Origin: a bacterium
Lineage (GTDB): Bacteria > Planctomycetota > Planctomycetia > Pirellulales > Pirellulaceae
Reading direction: 5' to 3'
Length of the DNA: 64,000 nt
NCBI GenBank assembly: GCA_016124445.1
Contig: WGNR01000006.1
Span: 124,001-188,000 of the forward strand
In this document: positions 52,134 to 63,255 of the stretch, piece after piece
Numbering within the stretch: position 1 is the stretch's first letter
Layout of the letters: each line of letters starts with the position of its first letter
Position numbers and translations under genes: made by a program
Notes under the pieces: generated by a model
What the model was told of the DNA's origin: nothing
The model's database searches: none
The model's input: the letters and a program-made list of their open reading frames with translations, nothing else

Positions 52134-52592
52134 ATGATGTCTCACGCAGGTTGCTTCGGATTGATGTTCTGGCTGAGTTGCGTCGCCGGATTGAATTCCG
52201 GTTTGGCCAACGTCATTTTGGAACGCATCGGATTGTCACCAAGCGATGCTTCCGATTGGTCCAAGGTGATTGGCGGCCTCTCGGCAGTCTTGGCGTTTTT
52301 TTATATCCCGCTGTTTGCTTCGCTCATTCAGCGTCCTTGGTGGCCATGCTGTGTAAAAGGTGGAGACGTCCATTTTGTCTACGATCGCGTTGCCCTTGCC
52401 ATGGCTTTGGCAATCCCAAATATTTTCGCGCTTGATTGTGCGTTCGGATTGATGTTGGGGCCTCTTTTCAAACCTGGGATTTTCAGTCCGGTTGTCGACG
52501 GGCTCATCATTTTCATAGTTAACGGCCCTGTTTCGCTGTGGGTTGCCCTCATGCTGGGCGACCTCGAGGTCACGCTCGTTTCGCGTCGCTGA
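52134..52592 (+). CDS. Small multi-pass membrane protein, hypothetical
   Basis: The 152-residue product has about four hydrophobic segments: 5-25, 45-65, 85-108 and 115-145. It starts with two Met codons (52134, 52137). No family is recognised. It comes immediately after the decayed gene on the same strand. Confidence 0.5.
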   Translation: MMSHAGCFGLMFWLSCVAGLNSGLANVILERIGLSPSDASDWSKVIGGLSAVLAFFYIPLFASLIQRPWWPCCVKGGDVHFVYDRVALAMALAIPNIFALDCAFGLMLGPLFKPGIFSPVVDGLIIFIVNGPVSLWVALMLGDLEVTLVSRR

Positions 52593-53088
52593 AGCATTCT
52601 GCGCTCGACGAGACGTCCGTTCTCTCCAGGCGATTAGTCCCACGACCTTGTGCGGCCAAGTTCAGCTTCTCGGCCAGCAAATCGGTCGGCAACCTGCGAT
52701 TGCAAATAAAGTTTCTGGCAGATCACCAATTGGTTGTCGGCCCCGAAAGACTATCTGATCATTTTCACACCGCTAAGTGCCAAGCAACACCACGTAATGG
52801 TTTTTCAGGCAAAAGAATTGAATGACTACATAGACGGTACGTCGAATCCGACAACTTTTTCCCGAAAGTATCCCTGGGCACCCTTATCTCGGTATAATGC
52901 AAGGGTGAACTAGATTATCCCTTTTCATCTCGGAGCCAATTGACCCCGACCTGAACACAAAAATTCGACACTGAAAGCCCGACTTTCAGATGCCATAAAG
53001 CACACCCCACGGAGAAGAGGTTCCCGTGGAACTCCCTGCGGGAAAACATCCTCATCTTGTGTTTCCTCAGACACGGAAGGAGATCATT
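52593..53088. other. Intergenic region upstream of the EF-G-like gene
   Basis: No gene is evident. A short inverted repeat CTGAAAG-N5-CTTTCAG is at 52971-52989. A perfect -10 TATAAT is at 52893-52898 (entered separately). A short downstream frame from 53026 is in phase with the EF-G-like gene but lacks similarity. Confidence 0.4.
52893..52898 (+). promoter_or_regulatory. Possible -10 element for the EF-G-like gene
   Basis: TATAAT matches the -10 consensus exactly, 190 bases upstream of the start codon. No good -35 is seen at 16-18 bases, and there is no extended -10, so this is tentative. Confidence 0.3.
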
Positions 53089-55185
53089 ATGGCGACTAGT
53101 GTTTCAGAGACCGTCCGCGATATTGTTTTGTGCGGTCACGGTTCGACCGGGAAGACGAGCCTTATCGACCGCCTCCTCGAGACTACGCACACTGTGGACG
53201 GAATGCACAGTGTCGACAACGGTACCAGCATTTGTGACTTCGAGCCGGAGGAGAAGGCTCATCACCTTTCTATCGAGGCGACTCTCGCCCATTTTCAGCA
53301 TCAGGGGCTGAGGTTCAACGTAATCGATGCCCCTGGCTATCCTGATTTCATCGGCCATACGATCGCGGCCATGCGTGGCGCGGACACGGCGATGATTGTG
53401 ATTGACGCCCACGCCGGTATCGCCGTCAACACGCGGCGTGTCTTCCACGAGGCAGAAAAAGCAGGCATCGGCCGGATGATCGTGGTCAACAAAATCGACA
53501 CCGAGCATCTCGACTTCGCCGCCCTGATGCAAAACATTCGCGACACGTTCGGCCAGGCCTGCGTGCCGATTAACTTCCCGAAACTGAGTGATGGAGCGAT
53601 TGTCGGGCTGATTGATATCTTCGACGAAAAAGCGGATACCAGCCAGGCCCCGATCGACCCGGCCATCTACAAAGAATCGCTCGTCGAAGCGACCATCGAA
53701 GCGGACGAAGCCTGGATGGAACGTTACTTCGAAGGCGAAGTGCCGACCAACGATGATTTGAAAGCATTGATTCCCAAGGCGGTCGCCTCAGGCACGCTGA
53801 TTCCCGTTGTCTGCTGCAGCATCAAGAAGGCGGTCGGCATTTCGGAACTTCTCGACGCGATGGCACTTTGCTCGCTCGCCCCTTCGATGATCCATCGCAA
53901 GGCAACCAGCGAAGATGGCGCGGAGATCGAACTGGAAGGGGATCCCGATGGTCCGCTCGCCGCCCAGGTCTTTCAAACGCGGATCGATCCTTTCGTGCAA
54001 AAGCTAAGCTACATCCGTGTGTACAACGGCACGCTCCGCAAAGATATGACGCTGCCCGGTAACAACGGTCGCAAAGGAGTCCGGATTGGTCAACTGCTCG
54101 ACGTTCAGGCCAACCAGTTGGAACCGATCGACGAGGCTAAGCCGGGTGATATCGTTGCCGTGGCCAAGATCGATCAGCTTCATACGGGCACCAACGAAGG
54201 GGAACTCGAACTGCCCAAGATCGATTTCCCGCAGCCGATGGTTGGTGTGGCAATCAGGCCTAAGAGCCGCAACGACGAGGCCAAGCTGAGTGCCGCGCTG
54301 CATAAGCTGGTCGAAGAAGATCCGACGATCTTGATCGAGCATGACGAAGAGACCCAGGAACTGGTCCTCCGCGGCATGAGCGAGTTGCACCTGACGCTCA
54401 TCCAGGAAAAGCTGGCTCGCCGTGATAACCTGGAGATTGAAACGTACGAACCGCGAATTCCATTCCGCGAGTCGATCACCTATCCAGCGGAAGGTTCTTA
54501 TCGTCACAAGAAGCAATCCGGCGGCCGCGGACAATTCGGCGAAGTGCATATTCGCATTCAGCCCTTGCCGCGCGGTACCGACATTGCCACGTTCGCGACG
54601 AAGGAAAACTTCCCAAGCATGAAGCATGTCCACTACTTCGAGGCGATGAACTTCCTGTGGGTTGATTCGATCGTGGGGGCTTCGATCCCTGGCAACTACA
54701 TGCCGGCGGTCGAAAAAGGTTTGCTCGATCGCGTTCACAAAGGAGTGCTCGCCGGCTACCCGATGCAGGATCTTTGTGTCGAAGTGCATTACGGCAAGCA
54801 TCATCCGGTCGATAGTTCGGAAACCGCTTTCCGGATCGCCGCATCGGCTGCCCTGCGCGAAGTATGCAAGAAGGCGGGACCGCAGCTCCTGGAACCGATG
54901 GTCGAGATGCATGTGACCGTTCCGGTTGACTGTGTCGGCGATGTCTACAGCGACATGGCGACGCGGCGTGGTCAGATTTCTGGCACCCAGGAAGCTGGCC
55001 CGAACATGCAGACGGTGCTTTGTGTCACTCCGCTGGCCGAAACTGGTTCCTATGCCCGATCGCTATCGAGCATCACCGGCGGTCAGGGAAGCTACAGCAT
55101 CAGCTTCTCGCACTACGCTCCGATACCTGCTCACCTGCAAGACAAGCATCGGCTGCACGTCGAAGAGGAGGAAGAGACTGCGTAA
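53089..55185 (+). CDS. Elongation factor G-like GTPase (EF-G2 type)
   Basis: The 698-residue product has the five-domain EF-G layout but belongs to the divergent EF-G-like group rather than canonical FusA. The P-loop reads GHGSTGKTS, the switch I region AHHLSIEATL lacks the RGITI consensus, G3 is DAPGYPDF with Tyr in place of the catalytic His of DTPGHVDF, and G4 is NKID. Domain IV contains GGRGQFGEVHI and a tail of glutamates (EEEEET) closes the protein. AAGGAG lies eight bases before the ATG at 53089. No ribosomal genes are adjacent. A role in translation or ribosome recycling is assumed from the family only. Confidence 0.88.
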   Translation: MATSVSETVRDIVLCGHGSTGKTSLIDRLLETTHTVDGMHSVDNGTSICDFEPEEKAHHLSIEATLAHFQHQGLRFNVIDAPGYPDFIGHTIAAMRGADTAMIVIDAHAGIAVNTRRVFHEAEKAGIGRMIVVNKIDTEHLDFAALMQNIRDTFGQACVPINFPKLSDGAIVGLIDIFDEKADTSQAPIDPAIYKESLVEATIEADEAWMERYFEGEVPTNDDLKALIPKAVASGTLIPVVCCSIKKAVGISELLDAMALCSLAPSMIHRKATSEDGAEIELEGDPDGPLAAQVFQTRIDPFVQKLSYIRVYNGTLRKDMTLPGNNGRKGVRIGQLLDVQANQLEPIDEAKPGDIVAVAKIDQLHTGTNEGELELPKIDFPQPMVGVAIRPKSRNDEAKLSAALHKLVEEDPTILIEHDEETQELVLRGMSELHLTLIQEKLARRDNLEIETYEPRIPFRESITYPAEGSYRHKKQSGGRGQFGEVHIRIQPLPRGTDIATFATKENFPSMKHVHYFEAMNFLWVDSIVGASIPGNYMPAVEKGLLDRVHKGVLAGYPMQDLCVEVHYGKHHPVDSSETAFRIAASAALREVCKKAGPQLLEPMVEMHVTVPVDCVGDVYSDMATRRGQISGTQEAGPNMQTVLCVTPLAETGSYARSLSSITGGQGSYSISFSHYAPIPAHLQDKHRLHVEEEEETA

Positions 55186-55226
55186 AGATCCTTCTGGATG
55201 GGAAAATCGCGAGCTCGCCCCCCGTT

Positions 55227-55328
55227 ATGTAGGGTGCGAGCAGCGAAGCGAATCGCACCATATATGGCATCATTGCGGTAAAGATGGTGCGATACGTTCC
55301 GCTTCGCGTCACTCCTCACACCTTACAT
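55227..55328. repeat. MITE-like imperfect inverted repeat
   Basis: The left end (55227-55261, starting ATGTAGGGTGCGAG) and the reverse complement of the right end (55284-55328, starting ATGTAAGGTGTGAG) align over their length, with shared blocks CGAAGCG and TCGCACCAT and two insertions in the right arm. The whole is about 102 bases with a short centre and no coding frame. It sits between the EF-G-like stop and its terminator. Confidence 0.6.
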
Positions 55329-55365
55329 CCATGTGCGACCTTGGGTTCGCTCATGTACCCTAGTT

Positions 55366-55409
55366 GCCCTCGCTTTTTCGTTTGCGAAAATACGAAAGCG
55401 AGGGCTTTT
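55366..55409 (+). terminator. Rho-independent terminator of the EF-G-like gene
   Basis: An 11-bp perfect stem GCCCTCGCTTT (55366-55376) with AAAGCGAGGGC (55395-55405), extended by TCGT/ACGA across one unpaired T, is followed by TTTT. It is 180 bases from the stop codon, unusually far, because the inverted repeat at 55227-55328 lies between. Confidence 0.8.
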
Positions 55410-55696
55410 GTATTGATTGCCCCGTTCGGGTTCATTTTTACCGTCTCTGACGACGAAAACATTGGTGACCAAACATCTGGCCGGGCATCCAAAACCCCAA
55501 TAACCCTGTGGAAAAGTCCATGCAACCGGCAACCTTGAACCGCTCCATGTATCTGCTGGCGACTGCTTACTGTCGAACCTGTCTCTGTTGTTGCTGCTAA
55601 CAGCAACTTTACCCCGACGCTAGCTCGGGCGATCAGACACGTTTTTGACCAGTAACAACTCTCTCTGAACGGTTCAAACACCAAAGGACAATCGCC
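55410..55696. other. cysE upstream region
   Basis: No gene is seen. A hairpin GTTGCTG-CTAA-CAGCAAC (55590-55607) followed by TTT lies 90 bases ahead of cysE and could be a leader structure. AAAGGA before the ATG is the ribosome-binding site. Confidence 0.35.
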
Positions 55697-56674
55697 ATGG
55701 CATCCGATGCCCGCTTGAAAGAAGATCTTCCAACGCTGACCGACCGTATCGTCAGTACCTACCAGAAGATCGGCAAGATCAACCACCTCGGTCATTGCCC
55801 GCTGCCCAACCACGACGTCGTCATCGAAATCATCGAGGACCTCAAAGAGATCATCTATCCTGGTTACCAGCGCCGCGAAGGCCTGCACATGGGGAACATC
55901 ACCTATCACGTCGGTGATCTCATTGATGGCCTGCACGATAAGATGACCAACCAGATTGCTCGGGCCTTGCGGCACGACGAGCGGGTCAATGGCAAGGCTA
56001 GCGATCCCTGCGATCCGACCGAAGAGACTGACTACGACGCCAAAGGCCAGGCCATGGCGATCGAGTTTCTGAATCGAATCCCAGAGCTGCGCGAGATTCT
56101 GGCCACCGATGTACAAGCCGCCTTCGATGGCGACCCGGCCTGCACCAACCTGGATGAAGTGATCTTCTGCTACCCCGGTCTGGAAGCGATTACCGTTTAC
56201 CGCGTGGCCAACACGCTGTACCGTCTCGGGGTTCCGTTCATCCCGCGCATCATGACCGAGTGGGCCCACAAGCAAACCGGCATTGATATCCACCCTGGGG
56301 CGACGATCGGCAGTTACTTCTTCATCGATCACGGCACCGGCGTGGTGATCGGGCAGACTTGTGAAATCGGCAAGCATGTGAAGTTGTACCAAGGTGTGAC
56401 GCTCGGTGCGTTGTCGTTCGATACCGACAACGAAGGCAACCTGGTCCGCGGCATGAAACGCCATCCAACGATCGAAGACCACGTGGTGATCTACGCCAAC
56501 GCCACCGTGCTGGGAGGCCGTACCGTGGTCGGCAATCACAGCGTGATCGGTTCCAGCGTCTGGCTGACCAAAAGTGTTGACCCCAACACAACGGTCCTGT
56601 TGGAAAAGCCTCGCCTGAGATTACGCTCGGAAGCAGTCGGCCAGGTCGAAGACGTGATCAATTTCCAGATCTAG
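55697..56674 (+). CDS. cysE: Serine O-acetyltransferase
   Basis: CysE makes O-acetylserine from serine and acetyl-CoA, the first step of cysteine synthesis. The 325-residue protein has an alpha-helical N-terminal domain (about 1-190) longer than that of the Escherichia coli enzyme, then the left-handed beta-helix with hexapeptide repeats: [25 protein letters not shown], in which the catalytic Asp-His pair lies, [27 protein letters not shown] and [10 protein letters not shown] (quoted by parts of under 20 residues: [22 protein letters not shown]). The layout matches the EpsC-type SATs. No cysK is adjacent. Its stop shares CTAG with the convergent gene's stop. Confidence 0.9.
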   Translation: MASDARLKEDLPTLTDRIVSTYQKIGKINHLGHCPLPNHDVVIEIIEDLKEIIYPGYQRREGLHMGNITYHVGDLIDGLHDKMTNQIARALRHDERVNGKASDPCDPTEETDYDAKGQAMAIEFLNRIPELREILATDVQAAFDGDPACTNLDEVIFCYPGLEAITVYRVANTLYRLGVPFIPRIMTEWAHKQTGIDIHPGATIGSYFFIDHGTGVVIGQTCEIGKHVKLYQGVTLGALSFDTDNEGNLVRGMKRHPTIEDHVVIYANATVLGGRTVVGNHSVIGSSVWLTKSVDPNTTVLLEKPRLRLRSEAVGQVEDVINFQI

Positions 56675-59316
56675 CATTTTCGGTCGCCCCTTTGGGGATT
56701 GCGGATGGAAACGTATCCAACGAGTCCCAAGAGCACGACGAAGCTTACACTTGAGGTGATCGCCCCGATCACAAACGATCTGGGCCAATAGGTCAGTACG
56801 ACCTTCGTATCGCCTGCGTGGATCGGGACTGCCATCATGATTCGGTTGGCTCGATAGATCGGTACGCCGCTTCGTTTCTGGCCTGCCTTGTCGAAGATGT
56901 CGCACTGCCAGCCGTCGTCGAAGTATTCGCGAAAGACGACCCAGCCTGGTTGGCAGCCTACCAGGTCCATTTCGATCTGACCGGAACGCGGTCGAACGTA
57001 TTTGCCGAAGACAAAACTTTTGGGAGGTGCCGACGGAAGTTGAATGCGATCGGCAGGTTTCGCTTCCAGGGTCAACGGGGCGTAGGGCGTTGGATCGGTC
57101 GAGAAGGCACGATGGTACTTGGATGGTAAGCGTATTCCAGATTCGATCGGAATCAGAGATCGGGGAGCCTTTGTGACCGCTTGCATTGGCTTGAGAATCT
57201 CGCTGGTCCCTCTTTCTACCTCGGTTGGCGTGGACTCGTCGATTGGCTCGTGCCATGCAACGTCGCTCTTCCACAATGCGGCTGGCCAACTCCACTCTTG
57301 TGCAGAGGTGATGGCGCCTTCCAACTGTTTAGCGGTGCGGACATCCCAACTCCATATCGTCTGCCGGTCACGCGGACGGACACTGGTAACGGACGGAATG
57401 ACTCGTTCAGGACCGAGCAGGTGCATACGAGAAAATCCGACGCGCCGGTCGATCTTCATCCCTTCAATCAGGCGATCGTCCGATGACGTTGTGCTGAATG
57501 ACTCGGGATAGAATGAAGCGTTTTCATTGAAGTAGTGGGCGTCAAAATTGGAAAAACGCAAGTATGAAAAATCGATTCCTCCTACGCCGTGATTGGGATG
57601 CCAGTAACGCTCGTTGGCGGATGGCGCGATCCAGCGGTTTCCCAGTGCCAATTCGATCATGGTCACAAGCACAACAATGGTGACACCGAGCGAGCGAGGG
57701 GCGAGTCGAAGGGCTGCCATGCCCATGACGACTGCTGCCGCACCGACGATCAGTCCGATTGCCATTTGCGAGATACCTGCGGAGGCCTGCAGTGGCCCGA
57801 ACAGAGAATCGTTTTCAACCTTCGGTAAAAGCGAACTAAGTGAAGACGAGAGAAGAAGGACTGCCAGGCCCAACACAGCAACGAGGCCCATGGCAACGAT
57901 GATTCTCCAGAGCCATCGGTTCGAGATACGAATGACATCGAGTCCTCGTCCAGAGAAAAAGGCGGCTGTGAACGTAAAGAAGATCCACCACTTCGCCGGG
58001 TAGCGAAAACCGGCGTACTTAGGCAGCACCATATTCAGCAGCCAGTACAACCCGCCAAACGGTGAACCGATCGGAATGCCTTGGGTTTTGAAACCATAGT
58101 CATGAGCCAGTTCGTGCCAAAGCCAGCCGATGCCATAAAATCCCAGGCTGGCGAAGACGGCGAATGCTCCGACCGCTACTAGCCAGCGGTCGAAACGTTT
58201 GGATGCATTCCAGACCGCAACAGCCGCCAGAAGCATCACGAGCGAACCCATGAACAACGAAGAAAACCAGATTCGACCTTCGGCCGGAATCGCACGGGTC
58301 CAACGCTCGTTACGGGGATACAACTGGCCGCTGAAGTTCGCTACCAAGACTTCTGGCCAATTCCAAGGTCCGATGCTGAAGTCGTAGCACTGGCGGGCAT
58401 GTGTATTGGGCTTTGGTTTGCCGAGCAGATTCTGCAGATTGATCTCTTTTCCCTGGGCAGCAAATCGGGCAACTTCGTAAACGCTGCGCGGCTGATCGCT
58501 CGTTGCCCGAACGCTGCGTGCTACCCATTGGCTGGTTGGCAGAATCTGGATCGCGGTCAGGCCGGCGGCGAAAAGGGCGCTGGCAATCAGCCCACCGATA
58601 CGAACCGTTCGCCAGGCAAACCACGTTTGCCAACTGGGGAGCCGCCGCCAGGGAAGGACAAAGAAAATGGCGGCCAGGGTCAGCATCAGCATCGTGTGAT
58701 AGGCCAACTGGGCATCGCCGCCAAGGATCATCATGGCCAGGCTAAAGGAAAGTCCGAGCCCAGCGGGCAGGGCAGGGCGGCGAGCCAAGTTCCAGCCCCA
58801 TACCATCGCAAACGGCAACCATGCCGCGCCGACCAGAAAGATGATATTCGCATGGTAGCTAAGGACCGGACCGCAAAACGCGTAGGTCAGCGCCGCCAGG
58901 ATCGATGCGGCGCGGCTGCAATTCCAACGCCGCGCCGCCCAGAACATGCCTCCGTAGGCCAAGGCCAGGTGCCCGACGACATACATCCGCATACCAAAGC
59001 CGAATCCCCACGGCAAAAGCAGAAGTATCTTCCCAGGGTAGAAGACGCTTGGGGTCGCGTCGGCGGCCAAAGGCTGTCCGATACCATCCCAGGGGGACCA
59101 GAGCGGGATCTCGCCTGCTTTCCATTGCCGGGTTACTTCATGGAACAGCGGGTAATAGAAGTGAGCGGCGTCTCGATAGAGGAACTGCTCGTTGTTGGCA
59201 AAAGCTTTGCCGAAGAAGAAGACCGCCAGCACGACAAACGGCAGCACGATCTGGCACCATGCGTAGATGCGTTGCAGACCGAAATTTGGTGCCATGGCTG
59301 GGGTAGGCTCATCCAT
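56671..59316 (-). CDS. YfhO-like polytopic membrane protein
   Basis: The 881-residue product has about 12-14 membrane segments in the first 600 residues and one close to the C-terminus (about 850-872). The opening features [16 protein letters not shown] and [15 protein letters not shown] resemble the 'D....Y.P......G..PLWNP....G.P..A' segments of YfhO/PMT-like membrane proteins that use polyprenyl-linked sugars. A soluble, beta-rich domain of about 200 residues precedes the last membrane segment ([16 protein letters not shown]). A role in glycosylation of cell-surface polymers is plausible but unproven. It converges on cysE with a 4-base overlap. Confidence 0.75.
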   Translation of the reverse strand: MDEPTPAMAPNFGLQRIYAWCQIVLPFVVLAVFFFGKAFANNEQFLYRDAAHFYYPLFHEVTRQWKAGEIPLWSPWDGIGQPLAADATPSVFYPGKILLLLPWGFGFGMRMYVVGHLALAYGGMFWAARRWNCSRAASILAALTYAFCGPVLSYHANIIFLVGAAWLPFAMVWGWNLARRPALPAGLGLSFSLAMMILGGDAQLAYHTMLMLTLAAIFFVLPWRRLPSWQTWFAWRTVRIGGLIASALFAAGLTAIQILPTSQWVARSVRATSDQPRSVYEVARFAAQGKEINLQNLLGKPKPNTHARQCYDFSIGPWNWPEVLVANFSGQLYPRNERWTRAIPAEGRIWFSSLFMGSLVMLLAAVAVWNASKRFDRWLVAVGAFAVFASLGFYGIGWLWHELAHDYGFKTQGIPIGSPFGGLYWLLNMVLPKYAGFRYPAKWWIFFTFTAAFFSGRGLDVIRISNRWLWRIIVAMGLVAVLGLAVLLLSSSLSSLLPKVENDSLFGPLQASAGISQMAIGLIVGAAAVVMGMAALRLAPRSLGVTIVVLVTMIELALGNRWIAPSANERYWHPNHGVGGIDFSYLRFSNFDAHYFNENASFYPESFSTTSSDDRLIEGMKIDRRVGFSRMHLLGPERVIPSVTSVRPRDRQTIWSWDVRTAKQLEGAITSAQEWSWPAALWKSDVAWHEPIDESTPTEVERGTSEILKPMQAVTKAPRSLIPIESGIRLPSKYHRAFSTDPTPYAPLTLEAKPADRIQLPSAPPKSFVFGKYVRPRSGQIEMDLVGCQPGWVVFREYFDDGWQCDIFDKAGQKRSGVPIYRANRIMMAVPIHAGDTKVVLTYWPRSFVIGAITSSVSFVVLLGLVGYVSIRNPQRGDRKC

Positions 59317-59380
59317 ACCCCTGATCGTAATGAGACCTCAGGCAAACAGCAACTTGCCGCAGCGAACTCGTTACCGCGAA

Positions 59381-59581
59381 CTAGTTGTTATTGAGAAGCT
59401 GCTGGTAAAGCTGACGCAATTCATCCTTCAGCAAATCGCAGCGGGCCGAAATGACGACCGATGGCTGGTCTTCTGTTTCGATCGCAGCGCGGCTCTGGCG
59501 AAGCGATTCGAGGACCGCGTCGTCGTAAGGCATCAGCGCCGTCGGTTCATTGCCGAGCATGGGGGCAATTGGTTGCATCAA
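59381..59581 (-). CDS. Small hypothetical protein (66 aa)
   Basis: The ATG at 59579-59581 (MMQPIAPMLGNEPTAL) is preceded by an AGGT-like site. The second half is a predicted amphipathic helix (DLLKDELRQLYQQLLNNN). It is not recognised. It begins 33 bases after the FHA gene on the same strand and may form an operon with it. Confidence 0.5.
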   Translation of the reverse strand: MMQPIAPMLGNEPTALMPYDDAVLESLRQSRAAIETEDQPSVVISARCDLLKDELRQLYQQLLNNN

Positions 59582-59614
59582 ACCTACTCTTCCGAAATTC
59601 GGGGTTATGCCGGT

Positions 59615-60148
59615 TTAAGCCGACCGGCGGTGTACGTGAGTCGATTGGCTCGTGCCGCGAACTTGCAACTGGATGTCACGAAGAAGCCGGCGACTGGCCG
59701 CGATGCCGTCCTGGGCCTGGCCATCCGTTGCGATCCAATGTTTGGCGACGGATGGGAATTGCTGTGCATTCGCTTCGGCTGGTCGAACCGGCGAAGCGAT
59801 CTTGTCGTGGAAGCGGAATTCGTACGGTCCGCACCGGATCCGGTCTCCATCTTCCAGTTTCGCGACAAAGGCATCTTCTCCGTTGACCGTCAGCACGGGC
59901 TCAGTGGCCAGACTGCGGACTCGAAAACCGTCGGAGCCTTGCAGGATATACGCATACAACTCAGGAAATTGTTCATCTCCCAAGATCAAATCGCATTCCT
60001 GACCCGATCCGATCATGAACATGGGCGATTCGATCAGCCGCTCGCGCTGTGTTGACATGCCACGCGAGATAAACAGGGACGCCCTGTTTTCCGGGCGAAT
60101 GTTTGGCTGTTTGGCCGAACCCTGCCTGTGCCCTGAATCTTGACCCAT
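59615..60148 (-). CDS. FHA-domain protein
   Basis: The product (177 residues from ATG 60146-60148) carries a forkhead-associated domain, which binds phosphothreonine peptides. FMIGSGQECDLIL matches the 'IGR...CDI.L' core, although the Arg of GR is Ser here; ELYAYILQGSDGFRVRSL fits the 'S..HA.I....G...V.DL' part with Ser/His not strictly conserved; LTVNG fits 'T.VNG'. The loss of consensus phosphopeptide-binding residues makes the ligand uncertain. A 45-residue tail has no predicted domain. The neighbouring 66-residue gene may be functionally linked. Confidence 0.65.
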   Translation of the reverse strand: MGQDSGHRQGSAKQPNIRPENRASLFISRGMSTQRERLIESPMFMIGSGQECDLILGDEQFPELYAYILQGSDGFRVRSLATEPVLTVNGEDAFVAKLEDGDRIRCGPYEFRFHDKIASPVRPAEANAQQFPSVAKHWIATDGQAQDGIAASRRLLRDIQLQVRGTSQSTHVHRRSA

Positions 60149-60358
60149 GCCGACGATACCTTCACGTTCCAATTGATCGCAGGAAGCGATCTGCGGTCGC
60201 ACTCCCCACTTTCTTTGATTGATCGACCGCCAGGCAAAGGGACTTCGCGCAGAATTGTCAGCTGGGGCGCGGATTTCAGGCGCAAATTACCAGCCGTGGC
60301 GTTTCGGTAAGATAGACAATCCCCGGGCGGTCTGAATCGCCGCTCCGGGAATGCGAAT

Positions 60359-60391
60359 TGATAGCATCGAGACTGTAGATGGATGCTATCA
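60359..60391. repeat. Perfect 10-bp inverted repeat downstream of atpC
   Basis: TGATAGCATC (60359-60368) and GATGCTATCA (60382-60391) form a perfect inverted repeat, 18 bases beyond the atpC stop in the minus direction. There is no U tract, so if it ends the atp transcript it is not a classical intrinsic terminator. Confidence 0.5.
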
Positions 60392-60409
60392 GGCCACGTT
60401 GAAAGATGG

Positions 60410-60811
60410 CTATTTGGCAGCCTTTTTGCCGATCCGAACCTGGTTGCGGGCCTGTTCGATTTGGCGCGCCTTAAGTTCGGCCAGTTCAGCAGACGGAGCG
60501 ATCGACTTGGTCGCTTCGACCAGTTGGGCCTCGGCCTGGGCGACGTCGATCTCTTCCGGCGGAATTGCCCGGCCGGTCAGGATGGTGACTTCGTTGTTGT
60601 TGATCTGAACGAATCCACCATCAACGTACAGCACCTGGGACCGGGTTTCGGACTCGATCCGCATAACACCATAGCCCAGACGACCGATCGTGGGAGCATG
60701 GTTTTCGCCGATACCCATCTCACCGTCATACATCGGGACGGCGATGAATTTGGCGGTCATGTCCAGGACCGTCTGTTCCGGCGTGACAACTAAGCAATGA
60801 ATGGCAGCCAC
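60410..60811 (-). CDS. atpC: F-type ATP synthase epsilon subunit
   Basis: The 133-residue product (GTG start 60809-60811) has the N-terminal beta-sandwich with LVVTPEQTVLDMTAKFIAVP and GEMGIGENHAPTIGRLGYG, and a C-terminal helix hairpin (EIDVAQAEAQLVEA...). Epsilon is part of the F1 central stalk and can inhibit ATP hydrolysis. It starts three bases after the atpD stop and is the last gene of the operon. Confidence 0.95.
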   Translation of the reverse strand: MAAIHCLVVTPEQTVLDMTAKFIAVPMYDGEMGIGENHAPTIGRLGYGVMRIESETRSQVLYVDGGFVQINNNEVTILTGRAIPPEEIDVAQAEAQLVEATKSIAPSAELAELKARQIEQARNQVRIGKKAAK

Positions 60812-60814
60812 AGG

Positions 60815-62290
<1,476 letters not shown>

Positions 62291-62320
62291 TTAATCGCGT
62301 GTAGTATTTGATGTTGTGAG

Positions 62321-63220
62321 TTACGAACTCGCCAGGGCTTCAACGCCGCCGATGATTTCCATGATTTCGTTCGTAATACGGCTTTGTCGTGCGCGGTTGA
62401 ATTCGCGCGACAGGTATTTGATCAGGTCGTTGGCGTTCTCGGTCGCTGCCTTCATGGCCACCATCCGAGCGATCTGCTCGCAGACCGCGGCGTCGAGGAA
62501 GCACTTGAAGAGCTTCACTTTGAAACTCATCGGCACCACCTCTTGCAGGATGCTTTCCGCCGAAGGGACGAACTCGTACAACGAACCGGGAGCATTAACC
62601 GGTTTGTTGTCGTCTTCGTCATCCAGACCTTCCAGGCCGCTGAGCGGCAAGAGGGTCTCGAGCATCGGCTCTTGGCGAGAACTGGAAACAAATTTCATGT
62701 AGGCGACGTCCATCCGATCGATCTCGTGAGCCTGGAAGCTTTCCAAGAGATCGATGGCCACCGGCTCGACGTCTTCGAACTTCGGTTTGTCTTCAAACTG
62801 AAGGTACGTTTTGTCGGCTGTCAATCGGCGTTGGACGCGGAAGATCGAGATCCCTTTCTTACCTGAGATTCGCAGTTCGACTTCGTCGTATTCGTTCTGC
62901 AATTGCTTCAGACGGGGGAACGCGGCGCGGCAAATGTTACCGTTGTAGCCGCCGCACAGACCTCGGTTGGCGGTCAAGACAAGCAGGACCGCTTTCTTCT
63001 TCGATTCGCGTTTAGTGAGCAAAGGATGCTCGAACTCGAGTTCGGTAGCAGTCAGATCTTTTACCAATTGGGTGATCCGCTGCGTGAACGCCGTCGCCTC
63101 GGAAGCGCGATCCATGGCCTGTTTGAAACGGGCCGTGGCGATCAGCTCCATGGTTCGCGTAATCTTCTTGATATTGCGAACCGACTTGCGGCGTTTATCG
63201 AGGGTTCTGGGATTGGCCAT
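62321..63220 (-). CDS. atpG: F-type ATP synthase gamma subunit
   Basis: Gamma is the rotating shaft of F1. The 299-residue protein has the N-terminal helix RRKSVRNIKKITRTMELIATARFK and the C-terminal helix with ATENANDLIKYLSREFNRARQSRITNEIMEI (quoted here as the patterns IKKITRTMELIA and ARQSRITNEI). A loop with LEGLDDEDDNKPVN (about 195-210) is acidic and longer than in Escherichia coli. It starts 35 bases after the atpA stop. Confidence 0.97.
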   Translation of the reverse strand: MANPRTLDKRRKSVRNIKKITRTMELIATARFKQAMDRASEATAFTQRITQLVKDLTATELEFEHPLLTKRESKKKAVLLVLTANRGLCGGYNGNICRAAFPRLKQLQNEYDEVELRISGKKGISIFRVQRRLTADKTYLQFEDKPKFEDVEPVAIDLLESFQAHEIDRMDVAYMKFVSSSRQEPMLETLLPLSGLEGLDDEDDNKPVNAPGSLYEFVPSAESILQEVVPMSFKVKLFKCFLDAAVCEQIARMVAMKAATENANDLIKYLSREFNRARQSRITNEIMEIIGGVEALASS

Positions 63221-63255
63221 GGTTATTGGTGGCTATAAGGATCGCGGCTGGGCGA

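Noticed and set aside
55316..56539. A 407-codon minus-strand frame opposite cysE
   Set aside because: cysE has clear hexapeptide repeats on the plus strand; the minus frame also runs through a terminator.
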